Made by a program: the position numbers and the translations under genes
Shown: positions 7,516 through 15,866 of the stretch, piece by piece
Layout of the letters: each line of letters starts with the position of its first letter
Numbering within the stretch: position 1 is the stretch's first letter
Assembly (NCBI GenBank): GCA_012517315.1
Contig: JAAYVE010000046.1
Location: forward strand, 1 to 64,000
Length of the DNA: 64,000 nt
DNA from: Deltaproteobacteria bacterium
Lineage (GTDB): Bacteria > Desulfobacterota > Syntrophobacteria > Syntrophobacterales > Syntrophobacteraceae
Direction of reading: 5' to 3'
Notes under the pieces: model-generated
Seen by the model: only the letters and a program-made list of their open reading frames with translations
The model's database searches: none
What the model was told of the DNA's origin: nothing

Positions 7516-9249
7516 ATGGCTCGGAAACGCTTTGTTGCTCTTTTTATCGGACTGTTCATCACCCTGGGCTTTCTTTCCGCCTCCGCCTCCGTTCCCCAGG
7601 ATAAGGCCGGGCCTTCCGACGTGCTCGTCATTGCGGGGACGGTCACCAACGCCCAGGGGAAGGCCATCAAAGAGGCGGAGATCGCCGTCTTTGTGGACGG
7701 CCGGGAAATCCACATGGAAGAAGAGGTGACCACGTCCAAGGCGGGCCGCTACGAGGCGGAACTGAAGCTCCCCCTCTCCACCCTGCCTCGAGGGAAGGTG
7801 GAGATCGAGGCGAAGAAGCCTTCCTACCAATCATCCAGGCGCATCGCCCTGGAGAACGTGGTGCGGGAAAAGGAAGACCCGGAGGGGAGCGTCTACTATC
7901 TCGCCCACCACAGTTTTGTCATGAAGCGGGCCATCACCCCCGCCTTCTGGATCGCCGCGCTGGTTTTGGTCCTCGTCTACGCCCTCATCGCCTTCGAGTG
8001 GATGCACCGGACCCTGGCGGCCCTCCTTGGGGCCGCCGTCCTCATGACCGTGAGCTACACGGCGGGGACGTTCGACAAGGACTACATGATCCTCTCCTTT
8101 GAGGACGCCATGCACGCCATGGACATGAATGTCATCTTCCTTCTCATGGCCATGATGATCATCGTAGGAGTCCTGAAGAAGACAGGGGTTTTCCAGTGGC
8201 TGGCCTACAAGTCCTACCAGTTGGCCCGGGGAAACGTGTTCGCCCTCGCATCCATCCTCATGGTGGTGACGGCCGTCACTTCCGCCTTTCTCGACAACGT
8301 GACCACGATGCTTCTCATCATTCCCGTGACCATTGAGATCGCCCTCACCCTCAAGATCAGCCCGGTCACGCTCCTTCTCCCTGAGGCTTTCGCCTCCAAT
8401 GTCGGGGGCACGGCCACCCTCATCGGCGACCCCCCCAACATCATGATCGGGTCCTACGCCAAGCTGAGTTTCGTGGACTTCGTGCAGAACCTCACGGTCA
8501 TCTGCGCCATTTGCCTTGCGGTGACAGTGGTGTACTTCGTCTTCTGGTACAAAAAGGGGTACATGAAGGCCCAGGTGGGCGACGTGCAGAAGATGATCAA
8601 GCGCCTGAGGGAGGAGTACCGGATCACCGACAGGGGCCTCCTTGTCAAGGGAGGGATCATCCTGGGGATCACCATTTTTCTTTTCATCATACACGGGGCC
8701 CTGCACATGGAGCCGAGCATCGCGGCCCTCATCGGTGCGGCGGTCTTGCTCGTGATAAGCAAAGTGGACCTTGTGGAGATGCTGGAGCACGAGATCGAGT
8801 GGCCCACCCTCATCTTTTTTATGATGCTCTTCATCGTGGTGGCGGGGGCGGAGGAGACGGGCCTCATCCAGATGATCGCCGACTGGGTGAACGACCTTTC
8901 CAAAGGGTCCCTCGTGACGGCCATTCTCATGATCCTCTGGGTGTCCGCCCTCGCTTCGGCCATCATCGACAACATCCCCTTCACGGCCACCATGCTTCCC
9001 ATCGTGGGCTACCTCACCACGGCCATTCCAGGGGCCGAGAGCGGCGTTCTCTGGTGGGCCCTCGCCCTCGGGGCGTGCCTGGGCGGCAACGGAACAATGA
9101 TCGGGGCGAGCGCCAACGTGGTCACGGTGGGGATGGCGGAGCGGGCCGGCCATCCCATTTCTTTCATGGAATATTTGAGAGTGGCCTTCATCCCGATGAT
9201 CATCACCATCATCCTGTGTTCCTTCTGGCTCCTTTTGGTGGAGATGTAA
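7516..9249 (+). CDS. ArsB/NhaD-superfamily permease with N-terminal exported beta-domain
   Basis: This 577-aa protein begins with a signal peptide (about 1-26). An exported domain of about 100 residues follows, resembling transthyretin/carboxypeptidase-regulatory beta-sandwiches (IAGTVTNAQGKAIKEAEIAV). A permease of about 10-11 membrane segments then carries the ion-transporter superfamily signature ASNVGGTATLIGDPPNIMIG near residue 300. A second DNIP-type motif (IIDNIPFTATMLP) and GGNGTMIGASAN form the matching second repeat. The superfamily moves oxyanions, organic anions or Na+/H+. The extracytoplasmic domain suggests ligand capture or partner docking. The ribosome site is AAAGGA. A frameshifted paralogue lies at 15867-17600. 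Confidence 0.87.
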   Translation: MARKRFVALFIGLFITLGFLSASASVPQDKAGPSDVLVIAGTVTNAQGKAIKEAEIAVFVDGREIHMEEEVTTSKAGRYEAELKLPLSTLPRGKVEIEAKKPSYQSSRRIALENVVREKEDPEGSVYYLAHHSFVMKRAITPAFWIAALVLVLVYALIAFEWMHRTLAALLGAAVLMTVSYTAGTFDKDYMILSFEDAMHAMDMNVIFLLMAMMIIVGVLKKTGVFQWLAYKSYQLARGNVFALASILMVVTAVTSAFLDNVTTMLLIIPVTIEIALTLKISPVTLLLPEAFASNVGGTATLIGDPPNIMIGSYAKLSFVDFVQNLTVICAICLAVTVVYFVFWYKKGYMKAQVGDVQKMIKRLREEYRITDRGLLVKGGIILGITIFLFIIHGALHMEPSIAALIGAAVLLVISKVDLVEMLEHEIEWPTLIFFMMLFIVVAGAEETGLIQMIADWVNDLSKGSLVTAILMILWVSALASAIIDNIPFTATMLPIVGYLTTAIPGAESGVLWWALALGACLGGNGTMIGASANVVTVGMAERAGHPISFMEYLRVAFIPMIITIILCSFWLLLVEM

Positions 9250-9340
9250 CGGGGTGCCGCCAGGGAGGGAATATTATGTTATGTTCTTTGCACACCGGCG
9301 CAAACAGGTCCGTTGACTTGTCAGGGGGAGCGGGGGAGAC

Positions 9341-11092
9341 ATGGAAAATGCTCAGTATTATCGGTCCTTGAGCCGGAACCTGGTCTCGATCGTCATCGTC
9401 GTGTCCTTCACCCCCCTTTTGCTCATTGCGGCTCTCATCGGGTACAGCTTCGAGACGTCCTACAAGGGGAAGTCCATTGCCTACCTCAAGGAGACGGTGA
9501 AGCGGAACCAACAGAACATCGATGTGTTCTTGAGCGAGAAACTGGATTACCTCAAGGTGCTCTCCCGCTCGTACACCTTCGAAGAGTTGACCGACGAGAA
9601 GTTCTTGGCCCGCAAGTTGGCCATTCTCCAGGATGCTTACGGAGGGGTGTTCGTGGACTTGGGGGTAGTGAATTCCCAAGGGATCCAGGTGGCTTACGCA
9701 GGGATGTTCAAGCTGGAGCGGGCCGACTATTCCAAGGCCGAATGGTTCAAGACGGCCATGAAGCGGACCCATTTCATCAGCGACGTGTTTCTGGGGTTGA
9801 GGAGGTCACCCCATTTCATTGTTTCCATCAAGCACAACTGGCGAGGGGAAGACTATATCCTACGGGCGACGGTGGACTTTGTCCAGTTCAATTCCCTGGT
9901 GGAGAATGTGCGCATCGGGGAGACGGGGCATGCGTTCATCATGAACCGTGCGGGGGAGTTCCAGACGAAGGTGGGGCCGGAAACCGAGGCGAACCGCGAA
10001 TTTTACATGGCACTCCTCCAGAAGAACGGGTTGAAGTGGGAGGACGGCGGCCTGGATGCGGTGAGCGGCGTCCCGAGCTTCACCTATTCCTATTGGGATT
10101 CGCCCTACAAGGAGATCATCCTGACGGGCGAAGGCAGGCGTGGAGGAGATGACTTCGTCTACATCATGACGCCCCTCAAGAGCGGCGAGTGGGTGTTGGT
10201 CTTCCAGCAGGACAAGAGCGACGCCTTTCGAGACCTTCGGCGAGCCCGGTTCCTTGCACTGGCCATCTTGTTGCTGGGGGGTGCGTCCATCGCGGTGACG
10301 GCGATCCTGGTGTCCCGCAAGATGGTGAGCCGCATCGAGATGTCGGATCGGGAAAAGGAGATGATGAACGAGCAGGTGATCGAGACGGGAAAGCTCGCCT
10401 CGGTGGGGGAACTGGCGGCGGGGATCGCCCATGAGATCAACAACCCCGTGGCCATCATGGTGGAGGAGGCGGGGTGGATCGAGGACCTGTTGCGGGATGA
10501 GACGCAGATGGAGGCGTCGAAGCTCGAGGAGGTGAAGCGGGCCCTCACCCAGATCAACACGCAGGGGGAGCGTTGCAAGGAGATCACCCACAAGCTCTTG
10601 AGCTTTGCCCGTCGGACGGATCCGCGGGTGGTGGAGGTGAACATCAATGAGGTGCTCGAGGAGATTTTGAGCATCTCCGAGCAGCGGTCCAAGTTCAGCA
10701 ACGTGAAACTGGAGAAGAACCTGGATCCGGATCTCCCCCACATCATGGCCTCCCCGTCGGAGCTGCAGCAGGTGTTTCTCAATCTCATCAACAATTCCCT
10801 CGACGCCATTGGGACGGGGGGAGGGACCATCACGGTCACCAGCAGGCTTGCGGATGACCGGTTGGTGGTGGATGTGGCGGACACGGGGACGGGCATGCCC
10901 AAGGCGATACTGGCGCGGATTTTCGAGCCTTTTTTCACCACCAAGCCCGTAGGGAAAGGAACCGGGCTGGGTCTTGCCATTTGCTACGGGATCATCAAGA
11001 AGATGGGGGGGGACATTACGGTGAACAGTGCGGTAGGGGTCGGCACCACCATGCACGTTTACCTGCCAGTGCCCAAGGGGGCGGTGCCGTGA
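9341..11092 (+). CDS. Cache-domain sensor histidine kinase
   Basis: Membrane segment 1 (about residues 14-36) and segment 2 (about 300-320) flank a periplasmic region of about 260 residues. It resembles a double-Cache sensor (features such as GGVFVDLGVVNSQGIQVAYAG and IGETGHAFIMNRAGEF). The cytoplasmic part has HisKA with the phospho-His motif GIAHEINNPVA and HATPase_c with NLINNSLDA, DTGTGMP, FEPFFTTK and GTGLGLA. Cache domains bind small molecules such as organic acids or amino acids. Its place after two anion permeases suggests it senses their substrate. The start has a GGGGGAG ribosome site. Confidence 0.92.
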   Translation: MENAQYYRSLSRNLVSIVIVVSFTPLLLIAALIGYSFETSYKGKSIAYLKETVKRNQQNIDVFLSEKLDYLKVLSRSYTFEELTDEKFLARKLAILQDAYGGVFVDLGVVNSQGIQVAYAGMFKLERADYSKAEWFKTAMKRTHFISDVFLGLRRSPHFIVSIKHNWRGEDYILRATVDFVQFNSLVENVRIGETGHAFIMNRAGEFQTKVGPETEANREFYMALLQKNGLKWEDGGLDAVSGVPSFTYSYWDSPYKEIILTGEGRRGGDDFVYIMTPLKSGEWVLVFQQDKSDAFRDLRRARFLALAILLLGGASIAVTAILVSRKMVSRIEMSDREKEMMNEQVIETGKLASVGELAAGIAHEINNPVAIMVEEAGWIEDLLRDETQMEASKLEEVKRALTQINTQGERCKEITHKLLSFARRTDPRVVEVNINEVLEEILSISEQRSKFSNVKLEKNLDPDLPHIMASPSELQQVFLNLINNSLDAIGTGGGTITVTSRLADDRLVVDVADTGTGMPKAILARIFEPFFTTKPVGKGTGLGLAICYGIIKKMGGDITVNSAVGVGTTMHVYLPVPKGAVP

Positions 11093-11339
11093 CCCCAAGA
11101 GATTTTTGGGGGAATCCGTTTCCGGGGCAACAGGGCTGTGGAAGGGACAGGGCGGTGGGAGAAGGCCCTCCTCATGCGGCCGTCACACCGACTTTCTCCC
11201 AGAGGTTAGAAGCGCTTGATTCGGTTCTGCAACGGGTCCCCGGAGACGACGGACGGTTCCCTCGGGAAACAGGATTTCTGCGAAGGGGTGGAGGGTGGCC
11301 TGAAGGAGCGGACGGTTACAAGACAAAAGGAGGAATGGA

Positions 11340-11774
11340 ATGGGTCCGACGGTGGTGATGCTGGTGGATGACGAGGTACCGTTTGTGGAAACCATGACGA
11401 AACGTTTGGCCGTGCGGGACCTCACGGTACTTAACGCTTTCAGCGGCCCTGAGGCGTTGGAGAAGCTTGAGAAGGAAAGGCATGTGGACGTCATCATCCT
11501 GGATGTGAAGATGCCCGGGATGGACGGTATCGAAACCCTCCGAGAGATCAAGGCCAGGTATCCGTTGATCGAGGTGATCATGCTCACGGGACACGGGACC
11601 ATCGAGACGGCCATCGAGGGGATGAAGCTGGGGGCGTTCGACTATTTGCTGAAACCCACCAACATCGACCAACTGATGACCAAGGTGCAGGAGGCGAGGG
11701 CAAAGAAGCGGGCCCATGAGGACAAGATCATGCAGGCGAGGCTCCAGGAGATCGCCCTGCGCCGTGGAGACTGA
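11340..11774 (+). CDS. Single-domain response regulator
   Basis: A 144-aa receiver-only protein with intact acidic pair (LVDDEV), acceptor Asp (ILDVKMPGMDG), Thr (MLTGHGT) and Lys (YLLKPTN), plus a charged helical tail. AAGGAGG six bases before ATG 11340 fixes the start. It lies about 250 bases after the Cache kinase and is its likely partner. Confidence 0.9.
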   Translation: MGPTVVMLVDDEVPFVETMTKRLAVRDLTVLNAFSGPEALEKLEKERHVDVIILDVKMPGMDGIETLREIKARYPLIEVIMLTGHGTIETAIEGMKLGAFDYLLKPTNIDQLMTKVQEARAKKRAHEDKIMQARLQEIALRRGD

Positions 11775-11829
11775 TGATGCAGCGTGAAGGTGCAGGCCCA
11801 CGGGGCGCTGAGGGTGTGGTCCCGCCCTC

Positions 11830-11849
11830 GCTCCCGCGAGATCGGGAGC
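11830..11849. terminator. Hairpin after the receiver gene, possible terminator
   Basis: GCTCCCG (11830-11836) and CGGGAGC (11843-11849) form a perfect 7-base stem with a 6-base loop, about 55 bases after the receiver stop codon. There is no T-tract, so it may not act as an intrinsic terminator. Confidence 0.3.
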
Positions 11850-12006
11850 AAAGGCCGGGAGCATGGAGCCTCGCCTCCGTTACCGGACCGGGGACGTGCC
11901 GGCGCGTCTGATAAGAGAAACGAAGGGCTATGGGCACAGGGGCCTTTTTTGACATCCCCGGGTCGAAGGGTCCAGGACGGCCGTTTGAGCAATTGGGATG
12001 GGATCC

Positions 12007-12396
12007 ATGAATGCGACCGCCGACGAGAGGATGGAAAAACTCAAGGTGCTCTTGGTGGACGACGAGAAGGGGTATGCGGAGGTGCTGGCCAAGCGGATGG
12101 CCCTGCGGGGCATCGCGGTGTCCGTTGCCCTGAGCGGTACGGAAGCCATCCGGATGCTGCGCGGGGAACAGTTCGATGCGGCGGTGCTGGACCTCAAGCT
12201 CGAGGACATGGACGGGATCGAAATCCTCAAGATCTTCAAAAAAATGGATCCAGCCATGCCCGTCATCATGGTTACGGGCCACGGCTCTGAGACGGCGGCC
12301 CGGCAGGGCATGGAATTCGGCGCCTTCGACTACCTCATGAAACCTTGCAATCTCAACGTTCTCATGGAAAAGATCAGGCAGGCCTGCCACCGGTGA
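12007..12396 (+). CDS. Single-domain response regulator
   Basis: A receiver-only protein of about 129 aa. The motifs are LVDDEKG, acceptor Asp in VLDLKLEDMDG, Thr in MVTGHGS and Lys in YLMKPCN. The start is ambiguous between ATG 11998, 12007 and 12031; 12007 has a purine-rich stretch at reasonable spacing. It is more divergent than the receivers at 1892, 11340 and 36217. It ends convergently with the radical SAM gene, so it closes the first signalling block. Confidence 0.87.
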   Translation: MNATADERMEKLKVLLVDDEKGYAEVLAKRMALRGIAVSVALSGTEAIRMLRGEQFDAAVLDLKLEDMDGIEILKIFKKMDPAMPVIMVTGHGSETAARQGMEFGAFDYLMKPCNLNVLMEKIRQACHR

Positions 12397-12516
12397 AAAC
12401 CATTCCCTCCGCCCGTCTCTTCCCGCGATCACGGCGTGCCGCATCCTCCATCCCGCAGGGGCCGGGGTGTTCGCGAATCTCCTTTCGAGAATCAGTGGAA
12501 CTGCCTGCGGATTCCA

Positions 12517-13437
12517 TCAACGGACGGCCGTGAAGTATCTTTTGCTTCCCACTGCGGTGCTTTCCACCTCGCCTCTTGCGGTGAGTTCCGCGATGAACCG
12601 GGATGCCCGAGTGAGGTCCATGGAGAGGGCGGCGGAGATGTCCTCCAGGGTGCAGGGACGGCGCAGGATCAATTCCTTCACTTCCTCCTCACCCTGCTCG
12701 TCGCGGGCGGCTTCGGGAGGTTGACGGTAATCGGCGATGATTTCAGCCCGTCCCCCGAAGATTTCGGCAAGCTGTTCCATGATGTCCTGGGAGACTTGCA
12801 TGGCAAAGGGTTCCGCAGGGGGGCGGGTGACCGTGTTCAGCTGGATTCTTTCCGGTCCGATGCGCTCGGCGATCAATGCGATTTCATGCACCGCGGGTGG
12901 AAGGGCATTGACACCGCCCAGGAGGAAGACTTCCAGCCAGATCTTCCCCCGAAAGCTCCGGCGGAAGTCGATCAGCCCCTCCACCATCGGTAGAAAGCGC
13001 ACGGCGGGGTGGGGGCGGTTTATGTAGTGAAACAGCTTTTCATTTCCCGCATCCAATGAGGGAAGAACGATGTCCGCGGCTTCGAGATCGCGGCGCACAT
13101 CCGGTCGGGAGAGGAGAGAACCGTTGGTGAGGACGGCCACAGGGGCGTCGGTGAGCATTTTGACGTCGGCGATGACCCGTCCGATTTCGGAATGGAGCGT
13201 GGGTTCCCCCGAACCTGCCAGGGTGATGGTGTCAAAAGGGATGTGCAGCCTTTTCTTCAGTTCCTCCAGGACGATCTCAGGGGCGATCCAGTTCCGTCTC
13301 TCCACGGTCTTGTGCCGCGTCCGTCCCAATTGGCAGTAAATGCAGTTGTAGCTGCAGGTCTTGAAAGGGATCAGGTCGATCCCCAGGGACCTTCCAAGGC
13401 GCCTGGACGGCACCGGTCCATAGACAGGACGGCTCAT
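12517..13437 (-). CDS. Radical SAM protein
   Basis: The radical SAM cluster motif CSYNCIYCQ (C-x3-C-x2-C) lies near residue 30. It is followed by TLAGSGEPTLH, the glycine-rich SAM-binding strand, and VAVLTNGSLL. The C-terminal 70 residues look like a winged-helix domain (LEDISAALSMDLTRASRFIAEL). The start is ATG 13437, not the longer open frame, because GGAGGAGG sits just before it and the protein then begins at the conserved SRPVYGPVPSRRLGRSLG. Family members of this shape are common in anaerobes and have no assigned substrate. It neighbours NifX-like and NifU-like genes on the same strand, hinting at Fe-S or cofactor work. Confidence 0.9.
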   Translation of the reverse strand: MSRPVYGPVPSRRLGRSLGIDLIPFKTCSYNCIYCQLGRTRHKTVERRNWIAPEIVLEELKKRLHIPFDTITLAGSGEPTLHSEIGRVIADVKMLTDAPVAVLTNGSLLSRPDVRRDLEAADIVLPSLDAGNEKLFHYINRPHPAVRFLPMVEGLIDFRRSFRGKIWLEVFLLGGVNALPPAVHEIALIAERIGPERIQLNTVTRPPAEPFAMQVSQDIMEQLAEIFGGRAEIIADYRQPPEAARDEQGEEEVKELILRRPCTLEDISAALSMDLTRASRFIAELTARGEVESTAVGSKRYFTAVR

Positions 13438-13718
13438 CCCGATTCCTCCTCCCCAAAATCCCACAGGGGGGTGAGCCTCTGCGGGGACCCTTTGGGCGTG
13501 CTGGTGTCCCTTCAGTCTCTTCCATGGGAAAGGCGCAGGGCAAGATGTCCGGTTGTTCCTCACCACCGCCGAAACCAATCCCCTTCTCATTCACGAAGCG
13601 ACAAAAAGGACGACGAGAAGCTTGCAGTAAGAACCCTTTCCCCCTGATTTACTGCCAGCGACGACCGAGAGAGCATCGCCAGGCCTTTGTGGCGGAGGAG
13701 GGTACGAAGCGGTTCTTT

Positions 13719-14342
13719 TCATCGACCGGAGCGGTCTTCCATCTCCTGGATGCGCCGGTTGATGTTCGCCATTTCCTCTGCCAGGGCCCGGGCCTTCCTC
13801 TTGAGAAGACGGATTTCCTCCTCGCGGCTCTGGGGGGGAGGCGTTCCCGGGGGTTGCGAGGGCTCTTCTCCGGGAGTGGGGTGGAAAACCGGTCCGAAAC
13901 TTTGCATGCGTCCGCCTCCCAATCCCATGCCTCGCCCCATGCCCATGCCACGTCCCCTTCCCACGCCCATGCCGCCGCCCCCGCCTCGTGAAGGCGTCCG
14001 CCCGCCCGCCCCCGGCGCAGACTGGAGGCGCCCGGCCTTGAACATGGCCAGGGCATCGCGGATCTTCCCACTCACACCCGTATACATGGCCACCCCGGCA
14101 GCGCTCAGAACTTCATGGGCATTGGGTCCCACCCTGCCCGTGATCACAGTGTCCACCCCCTTTCCGACCACCGCCTGTGCGGCCCTGATTCCCGCGCCGC
14201 TGGAGGCTCCGGCATTCTGATTTGCGAAGGTTTCCGTCTCCATGGTTTCCGTGTCCACGATGACGAAATACGGACAGCGCCCGAATCGGGGGTCCATCTC
14301 CCCGTCAAGATCGGGTTGAAGCGCCGAAATTGCAATCCTCAT
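13719..14342 (-). CDS. NifX/NifB-type protein with glycine-rich linker and coiled coil
   Basis: The first 105 residues form a dinitrogenase iron-molybdenum cofactor domain (MRIAISA, DPRFGRCPYFVIVD, GKGVDTVITGRVGPNA, then VAMYTGVSG). A low-complexity linker rich in Gly, Met and Arg spans about 110-145, then a charged helical C-terminus (EEEIRLLKRKARALAEEMA) likely forms a coiled coil. This three-part layout is seen in NifX-like proteins of anaerobes and archaea with poorly defined metallocluster roles. It lies between radical SAM and NifU-like genes on the minus strand. Confidence 0.87.
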   Translation of the reverse strand: MRIAISALQPDLDGEMDPRFGRCPYFVIVDTETMETETFANQNAGASSGAGIRAAQAVVGKGVDTVITGRVGPNAHEVLSAAGVAMYTGVSGKIRDALAMFKAGRLQSAPGAGGRTPSRGGGGGMGVGRGRGMGMGRGMGLGGGRMQSFGPVFHPTPGEEPSQPPGTPPPQSREEEIRLLKRKARALAEEMANINRRIQEMEDRSGR

Positions 14343-14632
14343 TACTACCTCCTCGCGTTCTTGCTGGGTTCAACGGTTTGAAGCCCACGTCCCATCCGGC
14401 TTCCTCAGGGTGAATTGTGGCAATAGTCATGCCACCGAGGTTTTCCCCCTGGGAGCGGGGGGGGAAGGGAGTTGGATCGGGGCGGATTATGGGTTTATGG
14501 GATCTGGCGCCGGGTCTGCCGCAGAAAAGGCGACGGGGAAGAAGTCCCCCCGCTCCAGAGATGCTGGAGCGATGGGAACCGAGTTTTGGGAAGGGAAGGA
14601 GACTGCCGGTTGAGTGCTGTGGTGGTGCGGGT

Positions 14633-15073
14633 TCAGCTCTCTTGGAAACATCCGACGATGTAGTTATGGATGGCCGCATGCAAAGCCTCTGCGGCCAAGT
14701 AGGCGCAATGCGTCTCTTCCCGGGGAAGACCCTCCAGTTGGGCCAAGATGGTGTCGCCCCCGATGAGGACGGCCTCGTCCAGGGACTTCCCCCCTGCAAG
14801 CTCAACCGCAACGGAACCGCACGCGACGCTGGATGCGCATCCATCCGTCACGAAGCTTGCCTTCTGAATGATTTCATCCTGGATCTTCAGGTGGATCTCC
14901 ATGCTGTCACCGCATTTGCCCTTGATGCGACCGATGGCCGTGGCATCCTCCATGGGGCCGAAGTGCCGGGGGTTCTTCCACCGGCGAAAGACCTCCTCCC
15001 CATACGCTGCTTTTCCCTCTTGGTCGATCTGTTCCTGCGTCTCGCGGACAAACGCATCCAGTTCGTCTTTCAT
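14633..15073 (-). CDS. NifU/IscU-type Fe-S cluster scaffold protein
   Basis: A 146-aa protein with the three scaffold cysteines of the NifU N-terminal/IscU family: GKCGDSMEI, VTDGCASSVA and ETHCAYLAAEAL. The helix and strand order match the scaffold fold. The start could be ATG 15082 (GAGGAGG only 2 bases away) or ATG 15073 (better spacing); 15073 is listed. It would assemble [2Fe-2S] or [4Fe-4S] clusters for transfer, but no cysteine desulfurase gene lies next to it. With the NifX-like and radical SAM genes it forms a small Fe-S set. Confidence 0.88.
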   Translation of the reverse strand: MKDELDAFVRETQEQIDQEGKAAYGEEVFRRWKNPRHFGPMEDATAIGRIKGKCGDSMEIHLKIQDEIIQKASFVTDGCASSVACGSVAVELAGGKSLDEAVLIGGDTILAQLEGLPREETHCAYLAAEALHAAIHNYIVGCFQES

Positions 15074-15082
15074 GGCAATCAT

Positions 15083-15560
15083 TGCCTCCTCACTTGGTGG
15101 AACGTCCAGTGGCGGCTGCTCCCACCGACCACACTGAAGAAACGGCTGCAAAATATAGCCGGTTGCCCGGGCCACGGGTTCATTTCGTTCCCTGGAATAG
15201 GTCCCAGAGGGGGGCTCTCTTGGGGAACGCCCTTCCTCCCGTGCGTAGAAAAACAGGGCGTCGCCCGTGACCCATCTCCGGGGTGGGGATAACTCACGGC
15301 AACGGGCCTGTCAAGCACCGAAACCCCCTATTTTCGAGAAGGAAGACGGTCCTCTACGCCCACCATCGCGGCGTAGCCCGTCCCTAGATGCCCCTCCTTT
15401 GCCCCTCGTGCCACTTCAGGTTGCCCTCGGGGTAAAGATGGGGCGAAACAAGCGTTGCAAACAGGGCAATTCTCATGGGATACAGGAAATCAAATGTTTT
15501 ATTAAGGATCATAGTGAAACTCTAGGATGATTCAATATGTACTAATTTGAGAGATTAAAG
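15083..15560. other. Gene-free region before the duplicated promoter
   Basis: About 480 bases with no supported coding frame. The last 80 bases turn AT-rich and include TGATTCA at 15528-15534, matching one half of the inverted repeat upstream of the promoter at 4670. Confidence 0.4.
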
Positions 15561-15632
15561 AATGATTTTTTGCCTTAAGATCTTATAACTATCTGTATTT
15601 CATATCAATAGTTTTATGGCATGCCCTTTGCC
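15561..15632 (+). promoter_or_regulatory. Duplicated sigma-54 promoter region
   Basis: The box TGGCAT-N5-TTGCC (15617-15632) has GG and GC 10 bases apart. The AT-rich stretch from 15561 aligns with the region from 4582 (AATGATT, TTTTG, TTAAGAT in the same order), so this is a copy of the promoter at 4670 with its upstream sequence. It faces the decayed permease genes. Confidence 0.7.
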
Positions 15633-15662
15633 TATTAGCAGGGTAAGCGGGAAAAGCCAATC

Positions 15663-15842
15663 ATGCTTCTCATTGGGTTCGCAATCAACTCCATCGCCCA
15701 TCTATCCGTGGAATCCATCACCGGCGGGTCCTTCAGCCACGGGGTTGTGGTCGGTATCCACCGCGTGGTGGTCCTGCGGATCAGGATCGCGACCCTTTCC
15801 AATCTGCCGGTGCTGTCCTTCTTCATCCTGAAACGCAGAGGA
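15663..15842 (+). pseudogene. C-terminal remnant of a DASS permease
   Basis: The translated segment (LLIGFAINSIAHLSVESIT ... GSFSHGVVV ... FFILK) aligns across its whole length with the last 57 residues of the permease at 6025-7485 (LLIGAAPNAIAYESKQFTT ... GEFFTHGIVM ... PILMK). The rest of that gene is missing, and the stop codon has been lost so the frame runs into the next gene. It lies 30 bases after the duplicated promoter. A deletion therefore removed the receiver, the CBS gene and most of the DASS gene from the second copy. Confidence 0.75.
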
Positions 15843-15866
15843 GCCACACAGAAAGGGAATCAACTC

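Noticed and set aside
9278-9291. Possible sigma-54 box before the Cache kinase gene
   Set aside because: TTTGCA fits the -12 element, but the -24 position reads GT instead of GG, so the match is too weak.
12796-13027. CRISPR or tandem repeat search
   Set aside because: No regularly spaced direct repeats were found here or elsewhere in the window; repetitive-looking stretches at 13920-13990 and 48100-48300 are low-complexity coding sequence.
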